DNA from: Dyella sp. A6
GTDB lineage: Bacteria > Pseudomonadota > Gammaproteobacteria > Xanthomonadales > Rhodanobacteraceae
Assembly (NCBI RefSeq): GCF_036320485.1
Contig: NZ_CP132911.1
Coordinates: forward strand, 1,674,001-1,738,000
Length of the DNA: 64,000 bases
Reading direction: 5' to 3'
Notes under the pieces: generated by a model
Told to the model about the DNA's origin: nothing
What the model saw: only the letters and a program-made list of their open reading frames with translations
Databases searched by the model: none
Shown here: piece after piece, positions 38,042 through 46,561 of the stretch
Numbering within the stretch: the first letter of the stretch is position 1
Layout: each line of letters starts with the position of its first letter
Made by a program: the position numbers and the translations under genes

Positions 38042-39127
38042 ATGAATGCTTCCGATGAACTCGACGCCTTGTTCGCTGCTTTCCGCGCGCTTCGCGAGGA
38101 CGGTGGGCGCGCGGCGCTGATCACCCTTACGCGGACACGTGGCGCGACCTTTCGTCGGGTCGGCACGCGCATGCTGGTGCATGCCGACGGACGGGTCGTG
38201 TGCGAGCTGTCTGGCGGTTGCCCGCAACGCGACATCATGGGGCATGCCATGGAGGTCATCGACCATGGTGCACCGCGGGTCGTGCGGTACGACGATGCGT
38301 CGGGACTGGACGTGCTGATGGAGATGGGGTGCGGCGGCGAGCTGGAAGTGCACATCGAGCCACTGGACGGTTCGGCCGATTTTGCCTGCGTCGATGCGAT
38401 GGCCCGGGGACTCGGGCAACGGCGAGCCGGCGTGGTGGCCACCGTCTTTGCCCGTGACGGAGAGGCATGCCGGGCCCGGCAAGCCCTGTGGCATGACGAC
38501 GAACTGGTGCACGACGGGTTCGCCGATGCGGGCTTGCTGGAAGCGGTCGCGCGGCTGGCCAGGACGCCGCCTGCACGCCCCGCAAGCCATCTCGTCGAGA
38601 CCGCGGCAGGTCGCTTTGATGTGCTGATCGAAACCCTTTCGCCACCGCTCGCACTGGCGGTGATCGGATACAGCACGGTGGCGCAGTCGCTGCTGCAGCA
38701 AGCTGAGGTGCTCGGCTGGTCGACGCTGCTGGTGGACTACGATGCCGAACGATTGCAGGGCCTCGCGTTGTCGGATGGTGTGCGCCGTGTCTGCGCGCAA
38801 CCCGGCGCGCTCGCCGACGCGATGTCGCTGGATGCGGGCACCGCGGTTGTTGTGATGACCCACAACCTGCAGAAGGACATCGATTACGTCGCGGCATTGA
38901 ACGCACAGCCGTTGGCTTATCTGGGCCTGCTCGGCGCACGCAAGCGGGTCCGCCGCGTGATCGAAGAGGCTGGTGTGCCGGAGCAGGGCATCCGGGGGCC
39001 GGCGGGACTCGACATCGGCTCGGAAAGCCCCGCCGAGATCGCGCTGGCGATCGTGGCCGAAATCCTGGCGGTCACGCGGCAACGGCAGGGCTTGCCGTTG
39101 CGCGAGCTGTCCGGAAGCATTCACTGA
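38042..39127 (+). CDS. XdhC/CoxI-family molybdo-hydroxylase maturation factor
   Basis: A 361-residue protein of the XdhC family, which binds Moco, promotes its sulfuration and inserts it into xanthine-dehydrogenase-type enzymes. The N-terminal part has ITLTRTRGATFRRVGTRMLV and ELSGGCPQRDI (conserved GGC), then MEMGCGGELEVHIEPL. The C-terminal NAD(P)-like domain has LAVIGYSTVAQSLLQQAEVL, VVVMTHNLQKDIDYV and YLGLLGARKRVRRV. The client is probably the IorAB enzyme encoded just downstream. It overlaps the next gene by one base (TGATG). Confidence 0.9.
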   Translation: MNASDELDALFAAFRALREDGGRAALITLTRTRGATFRRVGTRMLVHADGRVVCELSGGCPQRDIMGHAMEVIDHGAPRVVRYDDASGLDVLMEMGCGGELEVHIEPLDGSADFACVDAMARGLGQRRAGVVATVFARDGEACRARQALWHDDELVHDGFADAGLLEAVARLARTPPARPASHLVETAAGRFDVLIETLSPPLALAVIGYSTVAQSLLQQAEVLGWSTLLVDYDAERLQGLALSDGVRRVCAQPGALADAMSLDAGTAVVVMTHNLQKDIDYVAALNAQPLAYLGLLGARKRVRRVIEEAGVPEQGIRGPAGLDIGSESPAEIALAIVAEILAVTRQRQGLPLRELSGSIH

Positions 39128-39747
39128 TGGAAACCCCAGCGGGCACGCCGGCGATCGTGCTGCTCGCCGCTGGCGAAGGGCGCCGATTTGGCGGAGCCAA
39201 GCAATTGGCCGACTTCGATGGCGAACCGATGGTCCGGCGGGTCGCACGCGACTTGCTGGCGCTGGACTGTCCGCTGGTGGCCGTGATCGGTGCGCGGGCC
39301 GAACGGGTAGCCCCGGTCTTGCAGGACCTTCCGCTGGTCATCATCCGCAATGACAACTGGCAGAACGGCCTTGGAAGCTCGATTGCCTGCGGCGTACGGC
39401 ATGTCGGACAGGCCCATGCGCATGCCAGCGGGGTGCTGCTGTGCCTGGCCGATCAGCCGATGGTCGGCGGCGATCACCTGCGACGCATGCTGGCTCGTCA
39501 TCGTGACGTTCCGGACTGCTTGCTGGTGACCTGCCACGAGGATGTGTCGGGGCCGCCCGTGCTGTTCCCGCGTGACTGCATGCCGGAGCTTGCGGACCTG
39601 GACGGCCCGGTCGGTGCGCGCACGCTCATACAGCGGGAAGCGGCCCGGGTGGAGCGGTTCCATCTGGCCGAGCACCCGGATGTCGACACACCGGCCGACC
39701 TGGACCGGTTGCGCGCGTTGCTTGCGCCTGGCTCAACGGATCAGTGA
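39127..39747 (+). CDS. mocA: MocA-like molybdenum cofactor cytidylyltransferase
   Basis: A 206-residue nucleotidyltransferase. It opens with IVLLAAGEGRRFGGAKQLAD, the nucleotide-binding loop of the MobA/MocA family, followed by NDNWQNGLGSSIACGV and LLCLADQPMVGGDHLRRM, and ends with the DVDTPADLDRLRALL element. MocA makes MCD, the cytosine-dinucleotide form of Moco used by xanthine-dehydrogenase-type hydroxylases. Coupling with xdhC and the nearby IorAB enzyme supports MocA over MobA. Confidence 0.88.
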   Translation: METPAGTPAIVLLAAGEGRRFGGAKQLADFDGEPMVRRVARDLLALDCPLVAVIGARAERVAPVLQDLPLVIIRNDNWQNGLGSSIACGVRHVGQAHAHASGVLLCLADQPMVGGDHLRRMLARHRDVPDCLLVTCHEDVSGPPVLFPRDCMPELADLDGPVGARTLIQREAARVERFHLAEHPDVDTPADLDRLRALLAPGSTDQ

Positions 39748-40158
39748 CCAGTACGCACCAATCGTTCAGACGGCCAGCTGATGCTTTCAAGGCCAGCTCG
39801 CTTGGTGCTATAAATTCAGGGCAATGGGCGCGTTTCTGCGTGGTGCCAGTGGCCACCAACGTATTCGAATGGAATGCCGACAGGGCTGCCTTCGATGAAA
39901 GCCGAACGAATGCCGAATCCAGTTCAGGCCGACCGTCTGACGCCACGGCCGCGGCTATGGTCGCGCATGGACGTCCACGCCTGTCCGTGCCGTGTCTATC
40001 CGTTTAGTGACCGATCCGTTCGCGAGCATCGCGCGGCAGCCTTTGCCGCGGCGCCGGTTCGTGCCCGCGTCGCGGTCGTGCATCGAATCTGATTCAGGGC
40101 AACCGGCTGCTGTCGCGGTCCATGATCCGGCAGCAACCATGACGATGGTTGGAGAGTT
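39748..40158. other. Intergenic region upstream of iorA
   Basis: No convincing gene lies in these 411 nt; a short open frame here (to 40007) has no family features. TTTCAA (39785) and TATAAA (39809) with an 18-nt gap form a weak promoter candidate. The region marks a break between the xdhC-mocA pair and the iorAB-cytochrome genes, so the latter may have their own control. GGAG precedes the iorA ATG. Confidence 0.35.
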
Positions 40159-40698
40159 ATGGAACTTCAAATCAACGGCACGACCCGCGAGGTCCAGGCG
40201 GAAGCCGATACGCCCCTGCTGTGGGTGATTCGCGACGAACTCGGTCTGACCGGCACGAAGTACGGCTGCGGCATCGCGCAGTGCGGTGCCTGCTCGGTGC
40301 TGGTGGACGGTACGGTGATACGTTCCTGCGTGACGCCGGCGTCGAGCATGGTCGGTCACAAGATCACCACGATCGAGGCGATCGAATCCGACCCGGTCGG
40401 CGAGCGCGTGGTCGCGGCCTGGGTCAAGCACCAGGTGCCCCAGTGCGGCTATTGCCAGTCGGGCCAGGTGATGGCTGCGACCTCGCTGCTCAAGCAGACG
40501 CCACACCCGAACGACACGCAGATCGCCGCGGCCATGATCAACCTGTGCCGCTGCGGTACCTACAACGCGATTCGTGCGGCCGTACACGATCTTGCCGGCA
40601 GCGGCGCCGATGACGCGACCGCACTGACCGGGTCGCATGCGCGCCCAGCCACGCTGGCCAGTGCGGGCGCATCGCCCGAGGCGGGAGAACGGTCATGA
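40159..40698 (+). CDS. iorA: IorA-like 2Fe-2S subunit of molybdo-hydroxylase
   Basis: A 179-residue electron-transfer subunit with two 2Fe-2S clusters. The N-terminal plant-type ferredoxin motif is KYGCGIAQCGACSVLVDG followed by RSCVTP; the C-terminal helical cluster has PQCGYCQSGQVM and NLCRCGTYNAIR. This is the layout of isoquinoline 1-oxidoreductase alpha and related aldehyde oxidases. The last 30 residues are a low-complexity Ala-rich tail. It overlaps the large subunit gene by four bases. Confidence 0.9.
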   Translation: MELQINGTTREVQAEADTPLLWVIRDELGLTGTKYGCGIAQCGACSVLVDGTVIRSCVTPASSMVGHKITTIEAIESDPVGERVVAAWVKHQVPQCGYCQSGQVMAATSLLKQTPHPNDTQIAAAMINLCRCGTYNAIRAAVHDLAGSGADDATALTGSHARPATLASAGASPEAGERS

Positions 40699-42956
40699 GT
40701 CACAGTGCAGAAGACATCGCCACGCCGCTCGACGAGTTTCCGACCGGCGAGACGCCGACCAATCTTTCGCGGCGTCAGTTCCTGCTGGCTTCGGCGGGCG
40801 TGATGGCGGGTGCGTTCGTGCTCGGTGTCGGCTTGCCGCTCGGCATGGCGCGTGGGCAGACACCTGCCGCTGCCGCGCGCAGGATGCGCGTGCCCGCCTT
40901 CCTCGAAATCCGGCCCGATAACACGATCCGTCTGCAAAGCCCCTTCATCGAGGGCGGGCAGGGCACATTCACGGCGATGGCCCAGATCGTGGGCGAGGAA
41001 CTCGACGCCGACCCGGCCACCTTCGTGGTGGAGAATGCCCCACCCGGCAAGGAATACACCGTCATGGCCAACGGCATGCGGATCACCGGCGGCAGCATGT
41101 CGGTGCGCTTCGGTTATCCGCCGATGCGCCAGCTCGGTGCGCTGGCCCGCGCAATGCTGCTGGAAGCCGGCTCGAAGCATTTCGGCGTACCGGTCGCACA
41201 ACTCACCACCGAGCCGGGCAAGGTGGTGCACAAGGCGTCGGGGCGTTCGGCCAGCTACGGCGAACTGGCCCCGCACGCGCTGGACCTGCCCGTGCCCGAT
41301 CCCGCCAGCGTGAAGCTCAAGGACCCGAGCCAGTTCCGCTGGATCGGCAAGCCGGTGAAGCGCCTGGATGCCTACGACAAGTCGACCGGCAAGGTGATCT
41401 ACAGCATCGATACGCAGGTCGACGGCATGCTTCAGGCAGCGGTGCAGCATGCGCCGCGCTATGGCATGACCATCGGCAGCATCCGCAACGAAGACCAGCT
41501 CAAGGCGATGACCGGGGTGCATTCGGTCCATCGGCTGCCGGGTGCGGTGGCGGTGGTCGCCGATCGCTGGTGGAATGCGAAACGCGCTGCCGAAGCGGCG
41601 CAGGTGGACTGGCAGGAAGCGCCGACAGGTTCGTCGCAGCGCACGATGCCGGCCGACTTTTCGACCAAGGCCTATGAGCAGCAGCTGGCCAGCACTCCGG
41701 GCGACGGCGTGACGGCGGAGTCGGCGGGCGATGTGGCAGGAGCCTTGAAGAAGGCCCACACGGTGGTAAGCGCCACCTATGCCACGCAGTACGTGCACCA
41801 CGCCCAGCTCGAACCGCCATCGGCACTGGCGCGCTTCAACCCGGACGGCACGCTCGAGATATGGCTGCCGAACCAGGCGCCGGACTTGTTCCAGGCGGAC
41901 ATCGCCAAGCACGCCGGCATCGACCCGCAGAAGGTCATCCTCCATCAACCCCTGCTGGGCGGTTTCTTCGGCCGCCATTTCCTGTATGGCCCGGGCAACC
42001 CTTACCCCCAGGCGATCCAGCTGGCCAAGGCGACCGGGCGTCCGATCAAGCTGATCTGGAGCCGTGAAGAGGAATTCCTGCGCGACCCGATGCGGCCGAT
42101 GGCGGTGGTCCATTTCAAGGGCGGCCTGGATGCGAACGGCATGCCGGTGGCCATCGAGGCGGTCAGCGCCACCGAGGGGCCGGCCGAAGGCATCGCCAAC
42201 AAGCGCAGCAAGCCCTTCGACGACAGCGCGGTGGAAGGACTGACTGGCAAGGCCTATGCGATTCCCAACCGGCGGATCGCCCAGCTTTACGTCAAGACGC
42301 CGGCGATGCTGGCCTACTGGCGTTCGGTCGGTCACTCGATGAACGACTTCCTGTACGAGAGCTTCCTCGACGAGCTGGCCGACAAGGGTGGGCAGGACCC
42401 GTACGAGCTGCGCATGCACCTGCTGAAGGGAAACCAGCGCTTGACCCACCTGCTGCAGGCGGTCGGCGAACTGTCCGGCGGCTGGAAGCGTGGCCCCTTT
42501 ACCGCCGCGGACGGCAGCCGGCGCGCGCGTGGCGTGGCCATGGCATCGCCGTTTGGATCGGAGGCCGCGGCGATTGCCGAAGTTTCGATCGAACACGGGA
42601 AGGTCAAGGTGCACGATGTGTGGGAAGCGATCGACCCGGGCAGCATCGTGAATCCGGCGATCATCGAGGCGCAGGTCCATGGCGCCGTGGCACTGGGCTT
42701 GTCCGAGGTTCTGCTGGAAGAGGCCGTCTATGAACATGGTGTGCCGCGGGCACGCAACTACGACATGTACCCGATCCTGCCGCCCGACCGCATGGCGAAC
42801 GTGCATGTGCGCATCGTGCAGAGCGGGGCGACCATGGGCGGCATCGGCGAGCCACCGCTGCCGGCGACTCCGCCTGCGGTGGCCAATGCGGTGTCGCAAC
42901 TGACCGGAAAGCGGATCCGCAGCATGCCGTTGTCGCGCTACAGCTTCGATACCTAA
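40695..42956 (+). CDS. iorB: IorB-like molybdopterin-binding subunit of molybdo-hydroxylase
   Basis: A 753-residue catalytic subunit of the xanthine dehydrogenase superfamily, IorB type. A Tat signal (SRRQFLLASAGVMAGAFVLG) near the N-terminus suggests export of the folded enzyme, co-exported with IorA. Moco contacts include the QSPFIEGGQGTFTAMAQIVG and LLGGFFGRHFLYG segments and the late GGIGEPPLPATPPAVANAV containing the catalytic Glu. The real substrate (aldehyde or N-heterocycle) is unknown. The triheme cytochrome next to it is the likely electron acceptor. Confidence 0.9.
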   Translation: MSHSAEDIATPLDEFPTGETPTNLSRRQFLLASAGVMAGAFVLGVGLPLGMARGQTPAAAARRMRVPAFLEIRPDNTIRLQSPFIEGGQGTFTAMAQIVGEELDADPATFVVENAPPGKEYTVMANGMRITGGSMSVRFGYPPMRQLGALARAMLLEAGSKHFGVPVAQLTTEPGKVVHKASGRSASYGELAPHALDLPVPDPASVKLKDPSQFRWIGKPVKRLDAYDKSTGKVIYSIDTQVDGMLQAAVQHAPRYGMTIGSIRNEDQLKAMTGVHSVHRLPGAVAVVADRWWNAKRAAEAAQVDWQEAPTGSSQRTMPADFSTKAYEQQLASTPGDGVTAESAGDVAGALKKAHTVVSATYATQYVHHAQLEPPSALARFNPDGTLEIWLPNQAPDLFQADIAKHAGIDPQKVILHQPLLGGFFGRHFLYGPGNPYPQAIQLAKATGRPIKLIWSREEEFLRDPMRPMAVVHFKGGLDANGMPVAIEAVSATEGPAEGIANKRSKPFDDSAVEGLTGKAYAIPNRRIAQLYVKTPAMLAYWRSVGHSMNDFLYESFLDELADKGGQDPYELRMHLLKGNQRLTHLLQAVGELSGGWKRGPFTAADGSRRARGVAMASPFGSEAAAIAEVSIEHGKVKVHDVWEAIDPGSIVNPAIIEAQVHGAVALGLSEVLLEEAVYEHGVPRARNYDMYPILPPDRMANVHVRIVQSGATMGGIGEPPLPATPPAVANAVSQLTGKRIRSMPLSRYSFDT

Positions 42957-42984
42957 TCACCCTTTCGCGGAGTAGCCCATTCCT

Positions 42985-44358
42985 ATGAAGATGCGCCGGT
43001 TCCGCAAGGTGGTCGCGTGGTTGCTGGTGGTGGTGCTGGTGATCGTCGCCGGTACGGCATGGTTCGTGACGCGCACGCCGTCGTCGCCGTTCGACGGCGT
43101 CACGGCCACCGCCACGCCATCGGCGGCCCTGATCGCACAAGGCGAGTACGTCGCGCGGCTCGGCGACTGCGTGGCCTGCCACAGCACGGCGGACGGCAAG
43201 CCGTTTGCCGGTGGCCTGAAGATGGCGACGCCGCTGGGGACGATCTTCACCACCAACATTACGCCCGACAAGGCGACCGGTATCGGCGCCTACAGCCTGG
43301 CAGACTTCGACCGGGCGGTACGTCATGGCGTGGCGCGCGATGGTCATCGGCTCTATCCGGCGATGCCGTATCCGTCCTATGCCAGGCTCAGCGACAGCGA
43401 TGTCCGCGCGCTCTATGCCTACTTCATGCATGACGTGCATCCGGTGCACCAGCCGAACCGGCCCACGACCATGTCGTGGCCGATGAACATGCGCTGGCCG
43501 CTGGCGCTCTGGAACGTGGCTTTCGCACGGTCGGAGCCGTACCAGCCGATGCCGACCAGCCAGGCCGACGCGCAGCTGTGGAATCGCGGCGCCTATATCG
43601 TGCAGGGGCCCGGGCATTGCGGAAGCTGCCATACCCCGCGCGGATCGTTGATGAACGAGAAGGCGCTCGACGGACGCAGTCCGCTGTATCTGTCCGGCGC
43701 GGGGCTGGATGGGTGGTATGCGCCCAGTCTGCGTGGCGACGGGGGCATGGGGCTGGGCCAATGGAGCGGGCAGGACATCATCCAGTTCCTCCGGACCGGA
43801 CGGAACATGCACGCCGTGGTCTTTGGCTCGATGGCCGATGCATTCAACAATTCGACGCAGTTCATGACCGATGGCGACCTGAAGGCCATCGCCTATTACC
43901 TGAAGTCGCTGCCGGGGCTCGCTGTCGCGGGTGGCTCAGCGCAACCTGCCTCGACCTCCGTGCATGCGGCATCGGCGTCCGGCCCGGTTGCGGATACCGC
44001 GGGGGCACGGATCTACATGGCGAAGTGCAGCTTCTGCCATGGCCGGGAAGGGCAGGGCCAGCAGCAGTGGATTCCGCCGCTGGCAGGCTCCGCATCGTCG
44101 ATGGCGGAGGATGATGCGTCGTCCATCAACGTGACGCTGAACGGTTCCGCGCGCGTGGTCGCGGCCGGCGTGCCGGATGCCTACCGCATGGTTCCCTTCC
44201 GCGACCAGTTGTCCGATCAGGATATCGCCGACGTGCTGAGCTTCGTGCGCACCTCGTGGGGCAACACCGGTGGCAGCGTCTCGCCACAGGCGGTGAAGAA
44301 GCTGCGCGAACGGACCAACCCGGCCAGCAGCGACGTCATCGTGCTGCAGATGCGCTGA
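42985..44358 (+). CDS. Triheme cytochrome c subunit
   Basis: A 457-residue membrane-anchored cytochrome c. The N-terminal helix is VAWLLVVVLVIVAGTAWFV. Three CXXCH heme sites occur: CVACHS (about residue 62), CGSCHT (about 212) and CSFCHG (about 348), matching the triheme subunits of alcohol/aldehyde dehydrogenases. Methionine-bearing segments such as ALYAYFMHDVHPV follow the sites. Placed 28 nt after iorB, it probably passes electrons from the molybdo-hydroxylase to the quinone or oxidase chain in the periplasm. Confidence 0.9.
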   Translation: MKMRRFRKVVAWLLVVVLVIVAGTAWFVTRTPSSPFDGVTATATPSAALIAQGEYVARLGDCVACHSTADGKPFAGGLKMATPLGTIFTTNITPDKATGIGAYSLADFDRAVRHGVARDGHRLYPAMPYPSYARLSDSDVRALYAYFMHDVHPVHQPNRPTTMSWPMNMRWPLALWNVAFARSEPYQPMPTSQADAQLWNRGAYIVQGPGHCGSCHTPRGSLMNEKALDGRSPLYLSGAGLDGWYAPSLRGDGGMGLGQWSGQDIIQFLRTGRNMHAVVFGSMADAFNNSTQFMTDGDLKAIAYYLKSLPGLAVAGGSAQPASTSVHAASASGPVADTAGARIYMAKCSFCHGREGQGQQQWIPPLAGSASSMAEDDASSINVTLNGSARVVAAGVPDAYRMVPFRDQLSDQDIADVLSFVRTSWGNTGGSVSPQAVKKLRERTNPASSDVIVLQMR

Positions 44359-44429
44359 CCGTTGCGAGGGTGCGGTTTTCGCCGGTCGATCCGGCGGCTG
44401 TTCCACCTTCCGGTCATCGACAGACGATA

Positions 44430-44555
44430 GTGCCGGGAGGCACAATCGAAGCCGCAACTCCGAGGCGCAGGGCCTACGTTTCCCCGGAAACATGGCGTTG
44501 CGTCCGTGATCTCCGGATCACCGGGCGGACGGGGAAACGCGTCCGCCTCCCGCAC
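44430..44555 (+). promoter_or_regulatory. Candidate Moco (moaA-motif) riboswitch
   Basis: A 126-nt structured leader lies just before moaA. GTGC-C-GGGAGGC (44430-44441) can pair with GCCTCCCGCAC (44545-44555) as an 11-bp closing helix with one bulged C. Inside are a GTTTC/GAAAC hairpin (44478-44491), a perfect GTGATC/GATCAC hairpin with a TCCG loop (44506-44521), and GCGGACG/CGTCCGC (44525-44546), which competes with the closing helix for two bases. The 3' strand ends five bases before the ribosome binding site region (AAAGGAG, 44561-44567). Moco riboswitches are known upstream of moa operons in gammaproteobacteria; assignment to that class is from position and architecture only. Confidence 0.6.
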
Positions 44556-44575
44556 TTTGGAAAGGAGCACATCGC

Positions 44576-45559
44576 ATGACCCCGCTGGCCGATCGCTACG
44601 GTCGCCGTTTTCCGTACCTGCGACTGTCGATCATCCCCGCGTGCAACTTCCGTTGCACGTATTGCCTGCCGCATGGCTACCATGCCGAGGCAGGCCTGGC
44701 CGGGCCGTTGTCGCTGGACGAAATCGCTCGCCTGCTGCGCGGATTCTCGGCGCTGGGCATGCACAAGGTGCGGATCACCGGCGGCGAGCCCAGCGTGCGC
44801 AACGACCTGGTCGACGTGCTGCGGACCGCGGCGGCGGTGCCGGGTGTCGACAAGCTGGCGATGACCACCAATGGCACCTTGCTGTCGCGCCGCCTGGGCG
44901 AGTGGATGGACGCCGGGCTCAACGCCATCAATATCAGCGTGGACAGCCTCGACCGCGCGGCCTTCGCGCGCATCACCGGGCATGACCGGCTGGACGACAT
45001 TCTGCATGGCGTGGAGATGGCGCTGGCTGCGGGCCTGCCTTCCGTCAAGCTCAACGCGGTGCTGCTGCGTGGCGTCAACGACGGCGAGCTGCCGCGCTGG
45101 CTGGACTACCTGCGTGACCGTCGGGTGGGCCTGCGCTTCATCGAGCTGATGCAGACCGGCGACAACCTCGCGTTCTTCCGCGACCACCACGTGCGCGCCA
45201 GCGTGCTCGAGAGCGAACTGCAGGACGCAGGCTGGCAGGCCTTGCCGCGCGCTGCCGATGCCGGCCCCGCCCGCGAATACCGGCATCCGGACTACGCCGG
45301 ACGCATCGGCATCATCGCGCCCTATTCGAAAGACTTCTGCGCCGGCTGCAATCGTCTGCGCGTCACCGCCACGGGCGATCTCCGGCTTTGCCTGTTCGGC
45401 GAGTTCGGTATTCCCCTGCGTCCGTTCCTGCAGCACGACGAGCAGTTGGACGCACTGGTGCAGGCCATCGGCGGCCAGATCGGTCGCAAGGAGCAGGGCC
45501 ATTTCCTGCACGAAGGCCGCACCGGCATCACCCCGCATCTGGCATCTACCGGAGGTTGA
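44576..45559 (+). CDS. moaA: GTP 3',8-cyclase MoaA
   Basis: A 327-residue radical SAM enzyme, the first step of Moco synthesis from GTP. The SAM cluster motif is CNFRCTYCLP (about residues 22-31); the C-terminal second cluster is in FCAGCNRLRVTATGDLRLCLFG. RITGGEPSVRNDLVDVL and NISVDSLDR are further family motifs. AAAGGAG lies nine bases before the ATG. The usual C-terminal GG is present as the last two residues. Four bases separate its stop from the moaC-mogA start. Confidence 0.96.
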   Translation: MTPLADRYGRRFPYLRLSIIPACNFRCTYCLPHGYHAEAGLAGPLSLDEIARLLRGFSALGMHKVRITGGEPSVRNDLVDVLRTAAAVPGVDKLAMTTNGTLLSRRLGEWMDAGLNAINISVDSLDRAAFARITGHDRLDDILHGVEMALAAGLPSVKLNAVLLRGVNDGELPRWLDYLRDRRVGLRFIELMQTGDNLAFFRDHHVRASVLESELQDAGWQALPRAADAGPAREYRHPDYAGRIGIIAPYSKDFCAGCNRLRVTATGDLRLCLFGEFGIPLRPFLQHDEQLDALVQAIGGQIGRKEQGHFLHEGRTGITPHLASTGG

Positions 45560-45562
45560 TTC

Positions 45563-46561
45563 ATGTCCCAGCGCGAGGAACGCGCTTATTTCCATATGGC
45601 CGATGTGCGCCGCAAACGTGCCACGCCCCGGCGCGCGGTCGCGGTGGGCGAGCTTTACGCCGGCTCGGCCTTCGACGATATCGTGGCCGGACACCTGCCC
45701 AAGGGCGATGCCATCGCCATGGCCGAGGTCGCCGGCCTGCAGGGTGCCAAGAATGCTTCGCAGCTGATGCCGCTGTGTCATCCGCTGCCGCTGGAATATC
45801 TGGAACTGCGCTGCGAACCGGTGCCGGAGCGCCAGGCGATCCGGGTCTACTGCGAAGTGGCCACCTGTGCCCGTACCGGGGTGGAGATGGAAGCGCTGGC
45901 CGGGGTCAACGCGGCCCTGCTAACGCTCTACGACCTGACCAAACCGGTGCAGCCGGCACTGGCCATCGGTGGCGTGCGCCTGTTGTTCAAGGAAGGCGGC
46001 AAGAAAGGTTTGTGGTTCCACCCCGATGGCCTCAGCGATGCCGAGAAAGCGCATTACCGCCCGCAGGCCGTGGCACGGCTGGACGGTGTGTCCGCGGCTG
46101 TGATCACGCTCAGCGACCGTGCGCACCGCGGTGACTACGAGGACATCTCCGGCCCGCTGCTGGTCGAACGTCTGCATGCGCTCGGCGCCGAGATCGGGCC
46201 GGCCGAGGTACGTGCCGACGACGCAGGTGCGCTGTCCGGGCACCTGCGCGAACTGGCGGCTGCCGGCGTGTCGCTGGTGCTGTGTACCGGCGGTACCGGG
46301 CTGGGGCCACGCGACGTGACGCCCGAGGCGCTGGCACAGGTCGCCGATCGTCGGGTGCCGGGGCTGGCGGAAATGTTCCGCAGCCAGAGCAGCCAGCACA
46401 CTCCGCTGGCCTGGCTGAGCCGCGCCGATGCGGTGCTGCTTGGTCGGATGCTGGTGATCGCCTTGCCCGGCAGCGCGAAAGCGGTGGCCCAGGGCATGGA
46501 TATCCTCGCCCCGGTGCTCGCGCATGCGTTGGCGATGGTGGCGGGTGGGGGTCACGCATGA
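45563..46561 (+). CDS. MoaC-MogA/MoaB bifunctional fusion
   Basis: A 332-residue fusion. Residues about 1-155 are MoaC (cPMP synthase accessory step): MADVRRKRATPRRAVAVGEL, KGDAIAMAEVAGLQGAKNAS, LMPLCHPLPLEYLEL and TGVEMEALAGVNAALLTLYD. Residues about 172-332 are MogA/MoaB (molybdopterin adenylyltransferase): VITLSDRAHRGDYEDISG, LCTGGTGLGPRDVTPEAL and a C-terminal LVIALPGSAKAVAQGMDIL. Two Moco steps that are separate proteins in E. coli are thus one polypeptide. The stop overlaps moeA by four bases. Confidence 0.92.
   Translation: MSQREERAYFHMADVRRKRATPRRAVAVGELYAGSAFDDIVAGHLPKGDAIAMAEVAGLQGAKNASQLMPLCHPLPLEYLELRCEPVPERQAIRVYCEVATCARTGVEMEALAGVNAALLTLYDLTKPVQPALAIGGVRLLFKEGGKKGLWFHPDGLSDAEKAHYRPQAVARLDGVSAAVITLSDRAHRGDYEDISGPLLVERLHALGAEIGPAEVRADDAGALSGHLRELAAAGVSLVLCTGGTGLGPRDVTPEALAQVADRRVPGLAEMFRSQSSQHTPLAWLSRADAVLLGRMLVIALPGSAKAVAQGMDILAPVLAHALAMVAGGGHA

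Noticed and set aside
39744..40007. 87-codon frame between mocA and iorA
   Set aside because: No ribosome binding site, no recognisable features and Ser/Ala-rich composition; treated as intergenic.
40560..42899. 779-codon antisense frame opposite iorB
   Set aside because: Arg/His-rich translation with no domain; the sense strand holds iorA/iorB with all cofactor motifs.
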